Source: Siphonodentalium dalli
Taxonomy: Eukaryota; Mollusca; Scaphopoda; Gadilida; Siphonodentaliidae
NCBI GenBank assembly: GCA_032622095.1
Contig: CP136061.1
Location: 3,102,001-3,166,000 of the forward strand
Length of the DNA: 64,000 nucleotides
Direction: 5' to 3'
Positions 47,371-62,305 of the stretch are shown here, one piece after another (the stretch's first letter is position 1; each line of letters begins with the position of its first letter). A program made the position numbers and the translations under genes. The notes below the pieces were generated by a model. The model was not told the DNA's origin, ran no database searches, and saw nothing but the letters and a program-made list of their open reading frames with translations.

Positions 47371-50300
47371 TCGAATTCAGTATGCCAGTATACTGTTATT
47401 AGAGTCCTTTATATAAGCCTCAATGTTTACTTCTGATTATGTGTTAGTCGTAGGTCATCTGATTCAGTGTGACAGCATGCTGCTATTAGAGACCTTTATA
47501 TAAGCCTCAATGTTCACTTCTGATCATGTGCTTAGTCGTAATTCATCTGATTCCGTATGTCAGCATGCTGTTATTAGAGACCTTTATATAAGCCTAAATC
47601 TTTACTTTTGATTATGTGTTTAGTCGTGGGCCATCTGATTCAGTATGACAACATGCTGTTATTAAAGAACTTTATATAAGCATCAATGTTCACTTCTGAT
47701 TATGTGTTTAGTCGTAGGTCATCTGATTCAGTATGCCAGCACGCTGTTATTATATATCTTTATATACGCCTCAATGTTCACTTCTGATTATGTGTTTAGT
47801 CGTAGATCATCTGATTCAGTATGTAAGCATGCTGCTATTAGAGAACTTTATATATTCATCAATGTTCACTTCTGGTAATGTGTTTAGTCGTAGGTCATCT
47901 GATTCAGTATGCCAGCATGCTGTTAATAGATACCTTTATATAGGCCTCAATGTTCACTTCTGATTATGTGTTTAGTCGTAGGTCATCTGATTCAGTATGC
48001 CAGCATGCTGTTATTAGAGACTTTATAGAAGCCTCAATGTTCACGTCTGATTATGTGTTTAGTCGTAGACCATCTGATTCAGTATGCCAGCATGCTGTTA
48101 GTAGAGACCTCTATATAAGCCTCAATGTTCACTTTTGATTATGTGTTTAGTCGTTGGTCATCTGATTCAGTATGCCAGTATGCTGTTATTACATACATTA
48201 ATATAATCCTCAATGTTCACTTCTGGTTATGTGTTTAGTCGTAGGTCATCTGATTCAGTATGCCAGCATGCTGTTAGCAGAGACCTTTATATAAGCCTCA
48301 ATGTTCACTTCTGATTATGTGTTTAGTCGTAGACCATCTTCTTCAGTATGCCAGCATACTGTTATTAGAGACCTTTATATAAGTCTCAAAGTTCACTTCT
48401 GATTATGTGTTTAGGCGTAGGTCATCTGATTCAGTATGTCAGTATGCTGCTATTAGAGACCTTTGTATAAGCCTCAATGTTCACTTCTGATTATGTTTTT
48501 AGTCGTATGTCATCTGATTCAGTATGGCAGCATGCTGTTATTAGAGACCTTTATATAAGCCTCACTGTTCACTTCTGATTATGTGTTTAGTCGTAGGACA
48601 TCTGATTCAGTATGCCAGCATACTGTTATTAGAGACCTTTATATAAGCCTCAATGTTCACGTCTGAGTATGTGTTTAGTCGTAGGTCATCTGATTCAGTA
48701 TGCCAGAATGCTGTTATTAGAGACCTTTATATAATCCTCAATGTTCACTTCTGATTATGTGTTAGTCGTAGGTCATCTGATTCAGTGTGACAGCATGCTG
48801 TTATTAAAGACCTTTATATAAGCCTCAATGTTCACTTCTGAGTATGTGTTTAGTCGTATGTCATCTGATTCAGTATGCCAGCATGCTGTTATTAGATACC
48901 TTTATATAGGCCTCAGTGTTCACTTCTAATTATGTGTTTAGTCGTATGTCATCTGATTCAGTATGCCAGCATGCTGTTATTAGAGACCTTTATATAGGCC
49001 TCAGTGTTCACTTCTAATTATGTGTTTATTCGTAGGTCATCTGATTCGGTATGCCAGCATGCTGTTATTAGAGACCTTTATATATGCCTCAATGTTTACT
49101 TCTGATTATGTGTTTAGTCGTAGGTCATCTGATTCAGTATGCCAGCATGCTGTTAATAGATACATTTATAGAAGCCTCAATGTTCACTTCTGATTATGTG
49201 TTTAGTCGTAGACCAACTTCTTCAGTATGCCAGCATACTGTTATTAGAGACCTTTATATAAGTCTCAAAGTTCACTTCTGATTATGTGTTTAGGCGTAGG
49301 TCATCTGATTCAGTGTGACAGCATGCTGTTATTAGAGACCTTTATATAAGCCTCACTGTTCACTTCTTATTATGTGTTTAGTCGTAGGACATCTGATTCA
49401 GTATGCCAGCATACTGTTATTAGATACCTTTATATAAGCCTCAATGTTCACGTCTGAGTATGTGTTTAGTCGTAGGCCATCTGATTCAGTATGCCAGAAT
49501 GCTGTTATTAGAGAACTTTATATAATCCTCAATGTTCACTTCTGATTATGTGTTTAGTCGTATGTCATCTGATTCAGTATGCCAGCATGCTGTTATTAGA
49601 TACCTTTATATAAACCTCAATGTTCACTTCTGGTTATGTGTTTAGTCGTAGGTAACCTGTTTCAGTATGTCAGCATGCTGTTATTAGAGACCTTTATATA
49701 AGCCTCAATGTTCACTTCTGATTATGTGTTTAGTGGTAGTTCATCTGATTCAGTATGCCAGTAAGCTGTTATTAGAGACCTTTATATAGGACTCAATGTT
49801 CATGTTGGATTATGTGTTTAGTCGCAGGTCATCTGATTCAGTATGCCAGCATGCTGTTATTAGAGACCTTTATATAAGCTTTAATGTTCACATCTGATTA
49901 TGTGTTTAGTCGTATGTCATCCGATTCAGTATGTTAGCATGCTGTTATTAGAGACCTTTATATTAGCCTCAATGTTCATTTCTGAGTATGTGTTTAGTCG
50001 TATGACATCTGATTCAGTATGCCAGCATGCTGATGTTAGAGACCGTTATACATGTATAAGCCTCAATGTTCACATCTGATTATGTGTTTAGTCGGAGGTC
50101 ATCTGATTCAGTATGCCAGCATGCTGTTATTAGAGACCTTTATATAAGCCTCAATGATCACTTTGGATTATGTGTTTAGTCGTAGGTCATCTGATTCAGT
50201 GTGACAGCATGCTGTTATTAGAGACCTTTATATAAGCCTCAATGTTCTCTTCTGATTATGGGTTTTAGTCGAAGCTAATCTGATTCAGTATGGCAGCATG

Positions 50301-50894
50301 CTGTTATTAGAGACCTTTATATAAGCCTCAATGTTCTCTTCTGATTATGGGTTTTAGTCGAAGCTAATCTGATTCAGTATGGCAGCATGCTGTTATTAGA
50401 GACCTTTGTATAAGCCTCAATGTTCACTTCTGATTATGTGTTTAGTCGTATGTCATCTGATTCAGTATGGCAGCATGCTGTTATTTGAGACCTTTATATA
50501 AGCCTCACTGTTCACTTCTGATTGTGTGTTTAGTCGTTGGACATCTGATTCAGTATGCCAGTATAATGTTATTAGAGACCTTTATATAAGCCTGAATGTT
50601 CACTTCTCATTATGTGTTTAGTCGTAGGTCATCTGATTCAGTATCCCAGCATGCTGTTATTAGATACCTTTATATAAGCCTCGATGTTCACTTCTGAGTT
50701 TGTGTTTAGTCGTAGGTCATCTGATTCAGTATGCCAGCACGTTGTCATTAGTGACCTTTATATAGGCCTCACAGTTCACTTCTGATTATGTGTTTAGTCG
50801 TAGGACATCTGATTCAGTATGCCAGCATGCGTTATTAGAGACCTTTAAATAAGCCTCAATGTTCACTTCTGATTATGTGTTTAGTCGTAGGTCG
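47371..50894 (+). repeat. Higher-order repeat C, copy 1 (3,524 bp)
   Basis: Delimited by the variant 'ggtcgtcgaattcag'. It contains the marker units 'cagcatgcgttatt' (one base shorter), 'gtatgtaagcatgctgctat' and 'tttaggcgtaggtc', in an order repeated in later copies. The preceding unit with 'gattgtgtgtttagtcgttg' also recurs 3,524 bp later (46,981 and 50,505). Confidence 0.85.
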
Positions 50895-53800
50895 TCGAAT
50901 TCAGTATGCCAGTATACTGTTATTAGAGTCCTTTATATAAGCCTAAATGTTTACTTCTGATTATGTGTTAGTCGTAGGTCATCTGATTCAGTGTGACAGC
51001 ATGCTGCTATTAGAGACCTTTATATAAGCCTCAATGTTCACTTCTGATCATGTGCTTAGTCGTAATTCATCTGATTCCGTATGTCAGCATGCTGTTATTA
51101 GAGACCTCTATATAAGCCTCAATGTTCACTTTTGATTATGTGTTTAGTCGTGGGCCATCTGATTCAGTATGTAAGCATGCTGCTATTAGAGAACTTTATA
51201 TATTCATCAATGTTCACTTCTGGTAATGTGTTTAGTCGTAGGTCATCTGATTCAGTATGCCAGCATGCTGTTATTAGAGACTTTATAGAAGCCTCAATGT
51301 TCACGTCTGATTATGTGTTTAGTCGTAGACCATCTGATTCAGTATGCCAGCATGCTGTTAGTAGAGACCTCTATATAAGCCTCAATGTTCACTTTTGATT
51401 ATGTGTTTAGTCGTTGGTCATCTGATTCAGTATGCCAGTATGCTGTTATTACATACATTAATATAATCCTCAATGTTCACTTCTGGTTATGTGTTTAGTC
51501 GTAGGTCATCTGATTCAGTATGCCAGCATGCTGTTAGTAGAGACCTTTATATAAGCCTCAATGTTCACTTCTGATTATGTGTTTAGTCGTAGACCATCTT
51601 CTTCAGTATGCCAGCATACTGTTATTAGAGACCTTTATATAAGTCTCAAAGTTCACTTCTGATTATGTGTTTAGGCGTAGGTCATCTGATTCAGTATGTC
51701 AGTATGCTGCTATTAGAGACCTTTGTATAAGCCTCAATGTTCACTTCTGAATATGTTTTTAGTCGTATGTCATCTGATTCAGTATGGCAGCATGCTGTTA
51801 TTAGAGACCTTTATATAAGCCTCACTGTTCACTTCTGATTATGTGTTTAGTCGTAGGACATCTGATTCAGTATGCCAGCATACTGTTATTAGAGACCTTT
51901 ATATAAGCCTCAATGTTCACGTCTGAGTATGTGTTTAGTCGTAGGTCATCTGATTCAGTATGCCAGAATGCTGTTATTAGAGACCTTTATATAATCCTCA
52001 ATGTTCACTTCTGATTATGTGTTAGTCGTAGGTCATCTGATTCAGTGTGACAGCATGCTGTTATTAAAGACCTTTATATAAGCCTCAATGTTCACTTCTG
52101 AGTATGTGTTTAGTCGTATGTCATCTGATTCAGTATGCCAGCATGCTGTTATTAGATACCTTTATATAGGCCTCAGTGTTCACTTCTAATTATGTGTTTA
52201 GTCGTATGTCATCTGATTCAGTATGCCAGCATGCTGTTATTAGAGACCTTTATATAGGCCTCAGTGTTCACTTCTAATTATGTGTTTATTCGTAGGTCAT
52301 CTGATTCGGTATGCCAGCATGCTGTTATTAGAGACCTTTATATAATCCTCAATGTTCACTTCTGATTATGTGTTAGTCGTAGGTCATCTGATTCAGTGTG
52401 ACAGCATGCTGTTATTAAAGACCTTTATATAAGCCTCAATGTTCACGTCTGAGTATGTGTTTAGTCGTAGGCCATCTGATTCAGTATGCCAGAATGCTGT
52501 TATTAGAGAACTTTATATAATCCTCAATGTTCACTTCTGATTATGTGTTTAGTCGTATGTCATCTGATTCAGTATGCCAGCATGCTGTTATTAGATACCT
52601 TTATATAAACCTCAATGTTCACTTCTGGTTATGTGTTTAGTCGTAGGTAACCTGTTTCAGTATGTCAGCATGCTGTTATTAGAGACCTTTATATAAGCCT
52701 CAATGTTCACTTCTGATTATGTGTTTAGTGGTAGTTCATCTGATTCAGTATGCCAGTAAGCTGTTATTAGAGACCTTTATATAGGACTCAATGTTCATGT
52801 TGGATTATGTGTTTAGTCGCAGGTCATCTGATTCAGTATGCCAGCATGCTGTTATTAGAGACCTTTATATAAGCTTTAATGTTCACATCTGATTATGTGT
52901 TTAGTCGTATGTCATCCGATTCAGTATGTTAGCATGCTGTTATTAGAGACCTTTATATAGGCCTCAGTGTTCACTTCTAATAATGTGTTTATTCGTAGGT
53001 CATCTGATTCGGTATGCCAGCATGCTGTTATTAGAGACCTTTATATAAGCCTCAATGTTTACTTCTGATTATGTGTTTAGTCGTAGGTCATCTGATTCAG
53101 TATGCCAGCACGCTGTTATTATATATCTTTATATACGCCTCAATGTTCACTTCTGATTATGTGTTTAGTCGTAGATCATCTGAATCAGTATGTAAGCATG
53201 CTGCTATTAGAGCACTTTATATATTCATCAATGTTCACTTCTGGTAATGTGTTTAGTCGTAGGTCATCTGTAATAGATACATTTATAGAAGCCTCAATGT
53301 TCAATTCTGATTATGTGTTTAATCTTAGACCATCTGATTCAGTTTGCCAGCATGCTGTTAGTAGATACCTCTATATAAGCCTCAATGTTCACTTTTTATT
53401 ATGTGTTTAGTCGTAGGTCATCTGATTCAGTATGCCAGCATGCTGTTAGTAGAGACCTTTATATAAGCCTCAATGTTCACTTCTGATTATGTGTTTAGTC
53501 GTAGACCATCTGATTCAGTATGCCAGTATGCTGTTATTACAGACATTTATATAATCCTCAATGTTCACTTCTTGTTATGTGTTTAGTCGTAGGTCATCTG
53601 ATTCAGTATGCCAGCATGCTGTTAATAGATACCTTTATATAAGCCTCAATGTTCACTTCTAATTTTGTGTTTAGTCGTAGACCATCTGATTCAGTATGTC
53701 AGTATGCTGCTATTAGAGACCTTTATATAAGTCTCAAAGTTCACTTATTATAGAGACCTTTATATAAGCCTCAATGTTCACTTCTGATAATGTGTTTAGC

Positions 53801-54394
53801 CGTAGGACATCTGATTCAGTATGCCAGCATAGTGTTATTAGAGACCTTTATATAAGCCTCACTGTTCACTTCTGATAATGTGTTTAGTCGTAGGATATCT
53901 GATTCAGTATGTCAGCATGCTGTTATTAGAGACCTTTATATAAGCCTCACTGTTCACTTCTGATTATGTGTTTAGTCGTATGTCATCAGATTCAGTGTGC
54001 CAGCATGCTGTTATTAGAGACCTTTATATAAGCCTCACTGTCATACGATTCAGTATTCCAGCATGCTGTTATTAGACACCTTTATATATGCCTCAATGTT
54101 CACTTCTGATTATGTGTTTAGTCGTAGGTCATCTGATTCAGTATGTCAGCATGCTGTTATTATATACCTTTATATAAGCCTCAATGTTCACTTCTGATTA
54201 TGTGTTTAGTCGTAGGTCGTCGGATTCAGTATGCCAGTATGCTGTTATTGGAGTCCTTTATATAAGCCTCAGTGTTCATTTCTGAATATGTGTTAGTCGT
54301 AGGTCATCTGATTCAGTATGTCAGCATGCTGTTATTATATACCTTTATATAAGCCTCAATGTTCACTTCTGATTATGTGTTTAGTCGTAGGTCG
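50895..54394 (+). repeat. Higher-order repeat C, copy 2 (3,500 bp, with truncated units)
   Basis: Starts with the same marker as copy 1. It shares the 'gtatgtaagcatgctgctat' segment twice (about 51,170 and 53,190) and contains the truncated monomers near 53,270, 53,745 and 54,040, suggesting an internal rearrangement. Confidence 0.8.
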
Positions 54395-55360
54395 TCGGAT
54401 TCAGTATGCCAGTATACTGTTATTAGAGTCCTTTATATAAGCCTCAATGTTTACTTCTGATTATGTGTTAGTCGTAGGTCATCTGATTCAGTGTGACAGC
54501 ATGCTGTTATTAGAGACCTTTATATAAGCCTCAATGTTCAATTCTGATCATGTGCTTAGTCGTAATTCATCTGATTCCGTATGTCAGCATGCTGTTATTA
54601 GAGACCTTTATATAAGCCTAAATCTTCACTTTTGATTATGTGTTTAGTCGTGGGCCATCTGAGTCAGTATGACAACATGCTGTTATTAAAGACCTTTATA
54701 TAAGCATCAATGTTCACTTCTGATTATGTGTTTAGTCGTAGGTCATCTGATTCAGTATGCCAGCACGCTGTTATTATATATATTTATATACGCCTCAATG
54801 TTCACTTCTGATTATGTTTTTAGTCGTAGATCATCTGATTCAGTATGCCAGCATGCTGTTAGTAGAGACCTCTATATAAGCCTCAACGTTCACTTTTGAT
54901 TATGTGTTTAGTCGTTGGTCATCCGATTCAGTATGCCAGTATGCTGTTATTACAGACATTAATATAATCCTCGATGTTCACTTCTGAGTTTGTGTTTAGT
55001 CGTAGGTCATCTGATTCAGTATGCCAGCATACTGTTATTAGAGACCTTTATATAAGCCTGAATGTTCACTTCTCATTATGTGTTTAGTCGTAGGTCATCT
55101 GATTCAGTATCCCAGCATGCTGTTATTAGATACCTTTATATAAGCCTCGATGTTCACTTCTGAGTTTGTGTTTAGTCGTAGGTCATCTGATTCAGTATGC
55201 CAGCACGTTGTCATTATAGACCTTTATATAGGCCTCACAGTTCACTTCTGATTATGTGTTTAGTCGTAGGACATCTGATTCAGTATGCCAGCATGCGTTA
55301 TTAGAGACCTTTAAATAAGCCTCAATGTTCACTTCTGATTATGTGTTTAGTCGTAGGTCG
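54395..55360 (+). repeat. Higher-order repeat C, short copy 3 (966 bp, 11 units)
   Basis: Bounded by the 'ggtcgtcggattcag' marker at both ends. It contains the first part of the block only ('gatcatgtgcttagtcgtaa', 'gtgggccatctgag') and then rejoins the start of the pattern. Confidence 0.75.
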
Positions 55361-58300
55361 TCGGATTCAGTATGCCACTATACTGTTATTAGAGTCCTTT
55401 ATATAAGCCTCAATGTTTACTTCTGATTATGTGTTAGTCGTAGGTCATCTGATTCAGTGTGACAGCATGCTGTTATTAGAGACCTTTATATAAGCCGCAA
55501 TGTTCACTTCTGATCATGTGCTTAGTCGTAATTCATCTGATTCCGTATGTCAGCATGCTGTTATTAGAGACCTTTATATAAGCCTAAATCTTCACTTTTG
55601 ATTATGTGTTTAGTCGTGGGCCATCTGATTCAGTATGACAACATGCTGTTATTAAAGACCTTTATATAAGCATCAATGTTCACTTCTGATTATGTGTTTA
55701 GTCGTAGGTCATCTGATTCAGTATGCCAGCACGCTGTTATTATATATCTTTATATACGCCTCAATGTTCACTTCTGATTATGTGTTTAGTCGTAGATCAT
55801 CTGATTCAGTATGTAAGCATGCTGCTATTAGAGAACTTTATATATTCATCAATGTTCACTTCTGGTAATGTGTTTAGTCGTAGGTCATCTGATTCAGTAT
55901 GCCAGCATGCTGTTAATAGATACATTTATAGAAGCCTCAATGTTCACTTCTGATTATGTGTTTAGTCGTAGACCATCTGATTCAGTATGCCAGCATGCTG
56001 TTAGTAGAGACCTCTATATAAGCCTCAATGTTCACTTTTGATTATGTGTTTAGTCGTTGGTCATCTGATTCAGGGTATGCCAGTATGCTGTTATTACAGA
56101 CATTAATATAATCCTCAATGTTCACTTCTGGTTATATGTTTAGTCGTAGGTCATCAGATTCAGTATGCCAGCATGCTGTTAGTAGAGACCTTTATATAAG
56201 CCTCAATGTTCACTTCTGATTATGTGTTTAGTCGTAGACCATCTTCTTCAGTATGCCAGCATACTGTTATTAGAGACCTTTATATAAGTCTCAAAGTTCA
56301 CTTCTGATTATGTGTTTAGGCGTAGGTCATCTGATTCAGTATGTCAGTATGCTGCTATTAGAGACCTTTGTATAAGCCTCAATGTTCACTTCTGATTATG
56401 TGTTTAGTCGTATGTCATCTGATTCAGTATGGCAGCATGCTGTTATTAGAGACCTTTATATAAGCCTCACTGTTCACTTCTTATTATGTGTTTAGTCGTA
56501 GGACATCTGATTCAGTATGCCAGCATACTGTTATTAGAGACCTTTATATAAGCCTCAATGTTCACGTCTGAGTATGTGTTTAGTCGTAGGTCATCTGATT
56601 CAGTATGCCAGAATGCTGTTATTAGAGACCTTTATATAATCCTCAATGTTCACTTCTGATTATGTGTTAGTCGTAGGTCATCTGATTCAGTGTGACAGCA
56701 TGCTGTTATTAAAGACCTGTATATAAGCCTCAATGTTCACTGCTGAGTATGTGTTTAGTCGTATGTCATCTGATTCAGTATGCCAGCATGCTGTTGTTAG
56801 AGACCTTTATATAGGCCTCAGTGTTCACTTCTAATTATGTGTTTAGTCGTATGTCATCTGATTCAGTATGCCAGCATGCTGTTATTAGATACCTTTATAT
56901 AAACCTCAATGTTCACTTCTGGTTATGTGTTTAGTCGTAGGTAACCTGTTTCAGTATGTCAGCATGCTGTTATTAGAGACATTTATATAAGCCTCAATGT
57001 TCACTTCTGATTATGTGTTTAGTGGTAGTTCATCTGATTCAGTATGTCAGCATGCTGTTATTAGATACCTTTATAGAAGCCTCAATGTTCACGTCTGAAT
57101 ATGTGTTTAGTCGTAGGTCATCTGATTCAGTATGCCAGCATGCTGTTATTAGAGACCTTTATATAAGCCTCAATGTTCACGTCTGAATATGTGTTTAGTC
57201 GTAGGTCATCTGATTCAGTATGCCAGTAATCTGTTATTAGAGACCTTTATATAGGACTCAATGTTCATGTTGGATTATGTTTTTAGTTGCAGGTCATCTG
57301 ATTCAGTATGCCAGCATGCTGTTATTAGAGACCTTTATATAAGCTTCAATGTTCACATCTGATTATGTGTTTAGTCGTAGGTCATCTGATTCAGTATGCC
57401 AGCATGCTGTTATTAGAGACCTTTATATAAGCCTCAATGGTCACTTCTGATTATGTGTTAGCCGTAGGTCATCTGATTCAGTATGTTAGCATGCTGTTAT
57501 TAGAGACCTTTATATAGGCCTCAATGTTCACTTCTGATTATGTGTTTAGTCGTAGGTCATCTGATTCAGTATGCCAGCATGTTGTTATTAGAGACCTTTA
57601 TATAAGCCTCACTGTTTACTTCTGATTATGTGTTTAGTCGTATGTCATCTGATTCAGTATGCCAGCATGCTGTTATTAGAGACCTTTATATAAGCCTCAA
57701 TGGTCACTTCTGATTATGTGTTAGCCGTAGGTCATCTGATTCAGTATGCCAGCATGCTGTTATTAGAGACCTTTATATAGGCCTCAATGTTCACTTTTGA
57801 TTATGTGTTTAGTCGTAGGTCATCTGATTCAGTATGGCAGCATGCTGTTATTAGAGACCTTTATATAAGCCTCAATGTTCACTTCTGATTATGTGTTTAG
57901 CCGTAGGTCATCTGATTCAGTATGCCAGCATGCTGTTATTAGAGACCTTTATATAAGCCTCAATGTTCACTTCTGATTATGTGTTTAGCCGTAGGTCATC
58001 TGATTCAGTATGTCAGCATGCTGTTATTAGATACCTTTATATAAGCTTCAATGTTCACTTCTGATTATGTGTTTAGTCGTAGGACATCTGATTCAGTATG
58101 CCAGCATGCTGTTATTAGAGACCTTTATATAAGCTTCAATGTTCACATCTGATTATGTGTTTAGTCGTAGGTCATCTGATTCAGTATGCTAGCATGCTGT
58201 TATTAGAGACCTTTATATAAGCTTCAATGTTCACATCTGATTATGTGTTTAGTCGTAGGTCATCTGATTCAGTATGCTAGCATGCTGTTATTAGAGACCT

Positions 58301-59141
58301 TTATATAAGCTTCAATGTTCACTTCTGATTATGTGTTTAGTCGTAGGACATCTGATTCAGTATGCCAGCATGCTGTTATTAGAGACCTTTATATAAGCTT
58401 CAATGTTCACATCTGATTATGTGTTTAGTCGTAGGTCATCTGATTCAGTATGGCAGCATGCTGTTATTAGAGACCTTTATATAGGCCTCAATGTTCACAT
58501 CTGATTATGTGTTTAGTCGTAGGTCATCTGATTCAGTATGCTAGCATGCTGTTATTAGAGACCTTTATATAAGCTTCAATGTTCACATCTGATTATGTGT
58601 TTAGTCGTAGGTCATCTGATTCAGTATGTTAGCATGCTGTTATTAGAGACCTTTATATAGGCCTCAATGTTCACTTCTGATTATGTGTTTAGTCGTAGGT
58701 CATCTGATTCAGTGTGACAGCATGCTGTTATTAGAGACCTTTATATAAGCCTCAATGTTCACTTCTGATTATGTGTTTAGTCGTAGGTCATCTGATTCAG
58801 TATGGCAGCATGCTGTTATTTGAGACCTTTATATAAGCCTCAACGTTAACTTCAGATTATGTGTTTAGTCGTAGGTCATCTGATTCAGTGTGGCAGCATG
58901 CTGTTATTAGAGACCTTTATATAAGCCTCAACGTTAACTTCAGATTATGTGTTTAGTCGTAGGTCATCTGATTCAGTATGCCAGCACGTTGTCATTAGAG
59001 ACCTTTATATAGGCCTCACAGTTCACTTCTGATTATGTGTTTAGTCGTAGGACATCTGATTCAGTATGCCAGCATGCGTTATTAGAGACCTTTAAATAAG
59101 CCTCAATGTTCACTTCTGATTATGTGTTTAGTCGTAGGTCG
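55361..59141 (+). repeat. Higher-order repeat C, copy 4 (3,781 bp, about 43 units)
   Basis: Same order of markers as copy 1 in its first 1.6 kb. From about 57,100 to 58,960 it holds a more homogeneous stretch of near-consensus units, including a locally duplicated 'tatgctagcatgctg' variant (58,186; 58,274; 58,538). Confidence 0.82.
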
Positions 59142-62100
59142 TCGAATTCAGTATGCCAGTATACTGTTATTAGAGTCCTTTATATAAGCCTCAATGTTTA
59201 CTTCTGATTATGTGTTAGTCGTAGGTCATCTGATTCAGTGTGACAGCATGCTGCTATTAGAGACCTTTATATAAGCCTCAATGTTCACTTCTGATCATGT
59301 GCTTAGTCGTAATTCATCTGATTCCGTATGTCAGCATGCTGTTATTAGAGACCTTTATATAAGCCTAAATCTTCACTTTTGATTATGTGTTTAGTCGTGG
59401 GCCATCTGATTCAGTATGACAACATGCTGTTATTAAAGAACTTTAAATAAGCATCAATGTTCACTTCTGATTATGTGTTTAGTCGTAGGTCATCTGATTC
59501 AGTATGCCAGCACGCTGTTATTATATATCTTTATATACGCCTCAATGTTCACTTCTGATTATGTGTTTAGTCGTAGATCATCTGATTCAGTATGTAAGCA
59601 TGCTGCTATTAGAGAACTTTATATATTCATCAATGTTCACTTCTGGTAATGTGTTTAGTCGTAGGTCATCTGATTCAGTATGCCAGCATGCTGTTATTAG
59701 AGACTTTATAGAAGCCTCAATGTTCACGTCTGATTATGTGTTTAGTCGTAGACCATCTGATTCAGTATGCCAGCATGCTGTTAGTAGAGACCTCTATATA
59801 AGCCTCAATGTTCACTTTTGATTATGTGTTTAGTCGTTGGTCATCTGATTCAGTATGCCAGTATGCTGTTATTGCATACATTAATATAATCCTCAATGTT
59901 CACTTCTGGTTATGTGTTTAGTCGTAGGTCATCTGATTCAGTATGCCAGCATGCTGTTAGTAGAGACCTTTATATAAGCCTCAATGTTCACTTCTGATTA
60001 TGTGTTTAGTCGTAGACCATCTTCTTCAGTATGCCAGCATACTGTTATTAGAGACCTTTATATAAGTCTCAAAGTTCACTTCTGATTATGTGTTTAGGCG
60101 TAGGTCATCTGATTCAGTATGCCAGCATGCTGTTATTAGATACCTTTATATAAGCCTCAATGTTCACTTCTGATTATGTTTTAGTCGTATGTCATCTGAT
60201 TCAGTATGGCAGCATGCTGTTATTAGAGACCTTTATATAAGCCTCACTGTTCACTTCTGATTATGTGTTTAGTCGTAGGACATCTGATTCAGTATGCCAG
60301 CATACTGTTATTAGAGACCTTTATATAAGCCTCAATGTTCACGTCTGAGTATGTGTTTAGTCGTAGGTCATCTGATTCAGTATGCCAGAATGCTGTTATT
60401 AGAGACCTTTATATAATCCTCAATGTTCACTTCTGATTATGTGTTAGTCGTAGGTCATCTGATTCAGTGTGACAGCATGCTGTTATTAAAGACCTTTATA
60501 TAAGCCTCAATGTTCACTTCTGAGTATGTGTTTAGTCGTATGTCATCTGATTCAGTATGCCAGCATGCTGTTATTAGATACCTTTATATAGGCCTCAGTG
60601 TTCACTTCTAATTATGTGTTTAGTCGTATGTCATCTGATTCAGTATGCCAGCATGCTGTTATTAGAGACCTTTATATAGGCCTCAGTGTTCACTTCTAAG
60701 TATGTGTTTATTCGTAGGTCATCTGATTCGGTATGCCAGCATGCTGTTATTAGAGACCTTTATATAAGCCTCAATGTTTACTTCTGATTATGTGTTTAGT
60801 CGTAGGTCATCTGATTCAGTATGTCAGCATGCTGTTAATAGATACATTTATAGAAGCCTCAATGTTCACTTCTGATTATGTGTTTAGTCGTAGACCAACT
60901 TCTTCAGTATGCCAGCATACTGTTATTAGAGACCTTTATATAAGTCTCAAAGTTCACTTCTGATTATGTGTTTAGGCGTAGGTCATCTGATTCAGTATGT
61001 CAGTATGCTGCTATTAGAGACCTTTGTATAAGCCTCAATGTTCACTTCTGATTATGTGTTTAGTCGTATGTCATCTGATTCAGTATGGCAGCATGCTGTT
61101 ATTAGAGACCTTTATATAAGCCTCACTGTTCACTTCTTATTATGTGTTTAGTCGTAGGACATCTGATTCAGTATGCCAGCATACTGTTATTAGAGACCTT
61201 TATATAAGCCTCAATGTTCACGTCTGAGTATGTGTTTAGTCGTAGGCCATCTGATTCAGTATGCCAGAATGCTGTTATTAGAGACCTTTATATAATCCTC
61301 AATGTTCACTTCTGATTATGTGTTTAGTCGTATGTCATCTGATTCAGTATGCCAGCATGCTGTTATTAGATACCTTTATATAGGACTCAATGTTCATGTT
61401 GGATTATGTGTTTAGTCGCAGGTCATCTGATTCAGTATGCCAGCATGCTGTTATTAGAGACCTTTATATAAGCTTTAATGTTCACATCTGATTATGTGTT
61501 TAGTCGTATGTCATCCGATTCAGTATGTTAGCATGCTGTTATTAGAGACCTTTATATTAGCCTCAATGTTCATTTCTGAGTATGTGTTTAGTCGTATGAC
61601 ATCTGATTCAGTATGGCAGCATGCTGTTATTAGAGACCTTTATATAAGCCTCACAGTTCACTTCTGATTATGTGTTTAATCGTAGGACATCTGATTCAGT
61701 ATGCCAGCATGCTGTTATTAGAGACCTGTATATAAGCCTCAATGTTCTCTTCTGATTATGGGTTTTAGTCGAAGCTAATCTGATTCAGTATGGCAGCATG
61801 CTGTTATTAGAGACCTTTGTATAAGCCTCAATGTTCACTTCTGATTATGTGTTTAGTCGTATGTCATCTGATTCAGTATGGCAGCATGCTGTTATTAGAG
61901 ACCTTTATATAAGCCTCACGGTTCACTTCTGATTGTGTGTTTAGTCGTTGGACATCTGATTCAGTATGCCAGTATACTGTTATTAGAGACCTTTATATAA
62001 GCCTGAATGTTCACTTCTCATTATGTGTTTAGTCGTAGGTCATCTGATTCAGTATCCCAGCATGCTGTTATTAGATACCTTTATATAAGCCTAGATGTTC

Positions 62101-62305
62101 ACTTCTGAGTTTGTGTTTAGTCGTAGGTCATCTGATTCAGTATGCCAGCACGTTGTCATTAGAGACCTTTATATAGGCCTCACAGTTCACTTCTGATTAT
62201 GTGTTTAGTCGTAGGACATCTGATTCAGTATGCCAGCATGCGTTATTAGAGACCTTTAAATAAGCCTCAATGTTCACTTCTGATTATGTGTTTAGTCGTA
62301 GGTCG
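59142..62305 (+). repeat. Higher-order repeat C, copy 5 (3,164 bp, about 36 units)
   Basis: Marker order matches copy 1. A recurring open frame at 59,504-59,821 reappears at 62,668-62,985, exactly 3,164 bp later, with the same translation. Confidence 0.87.
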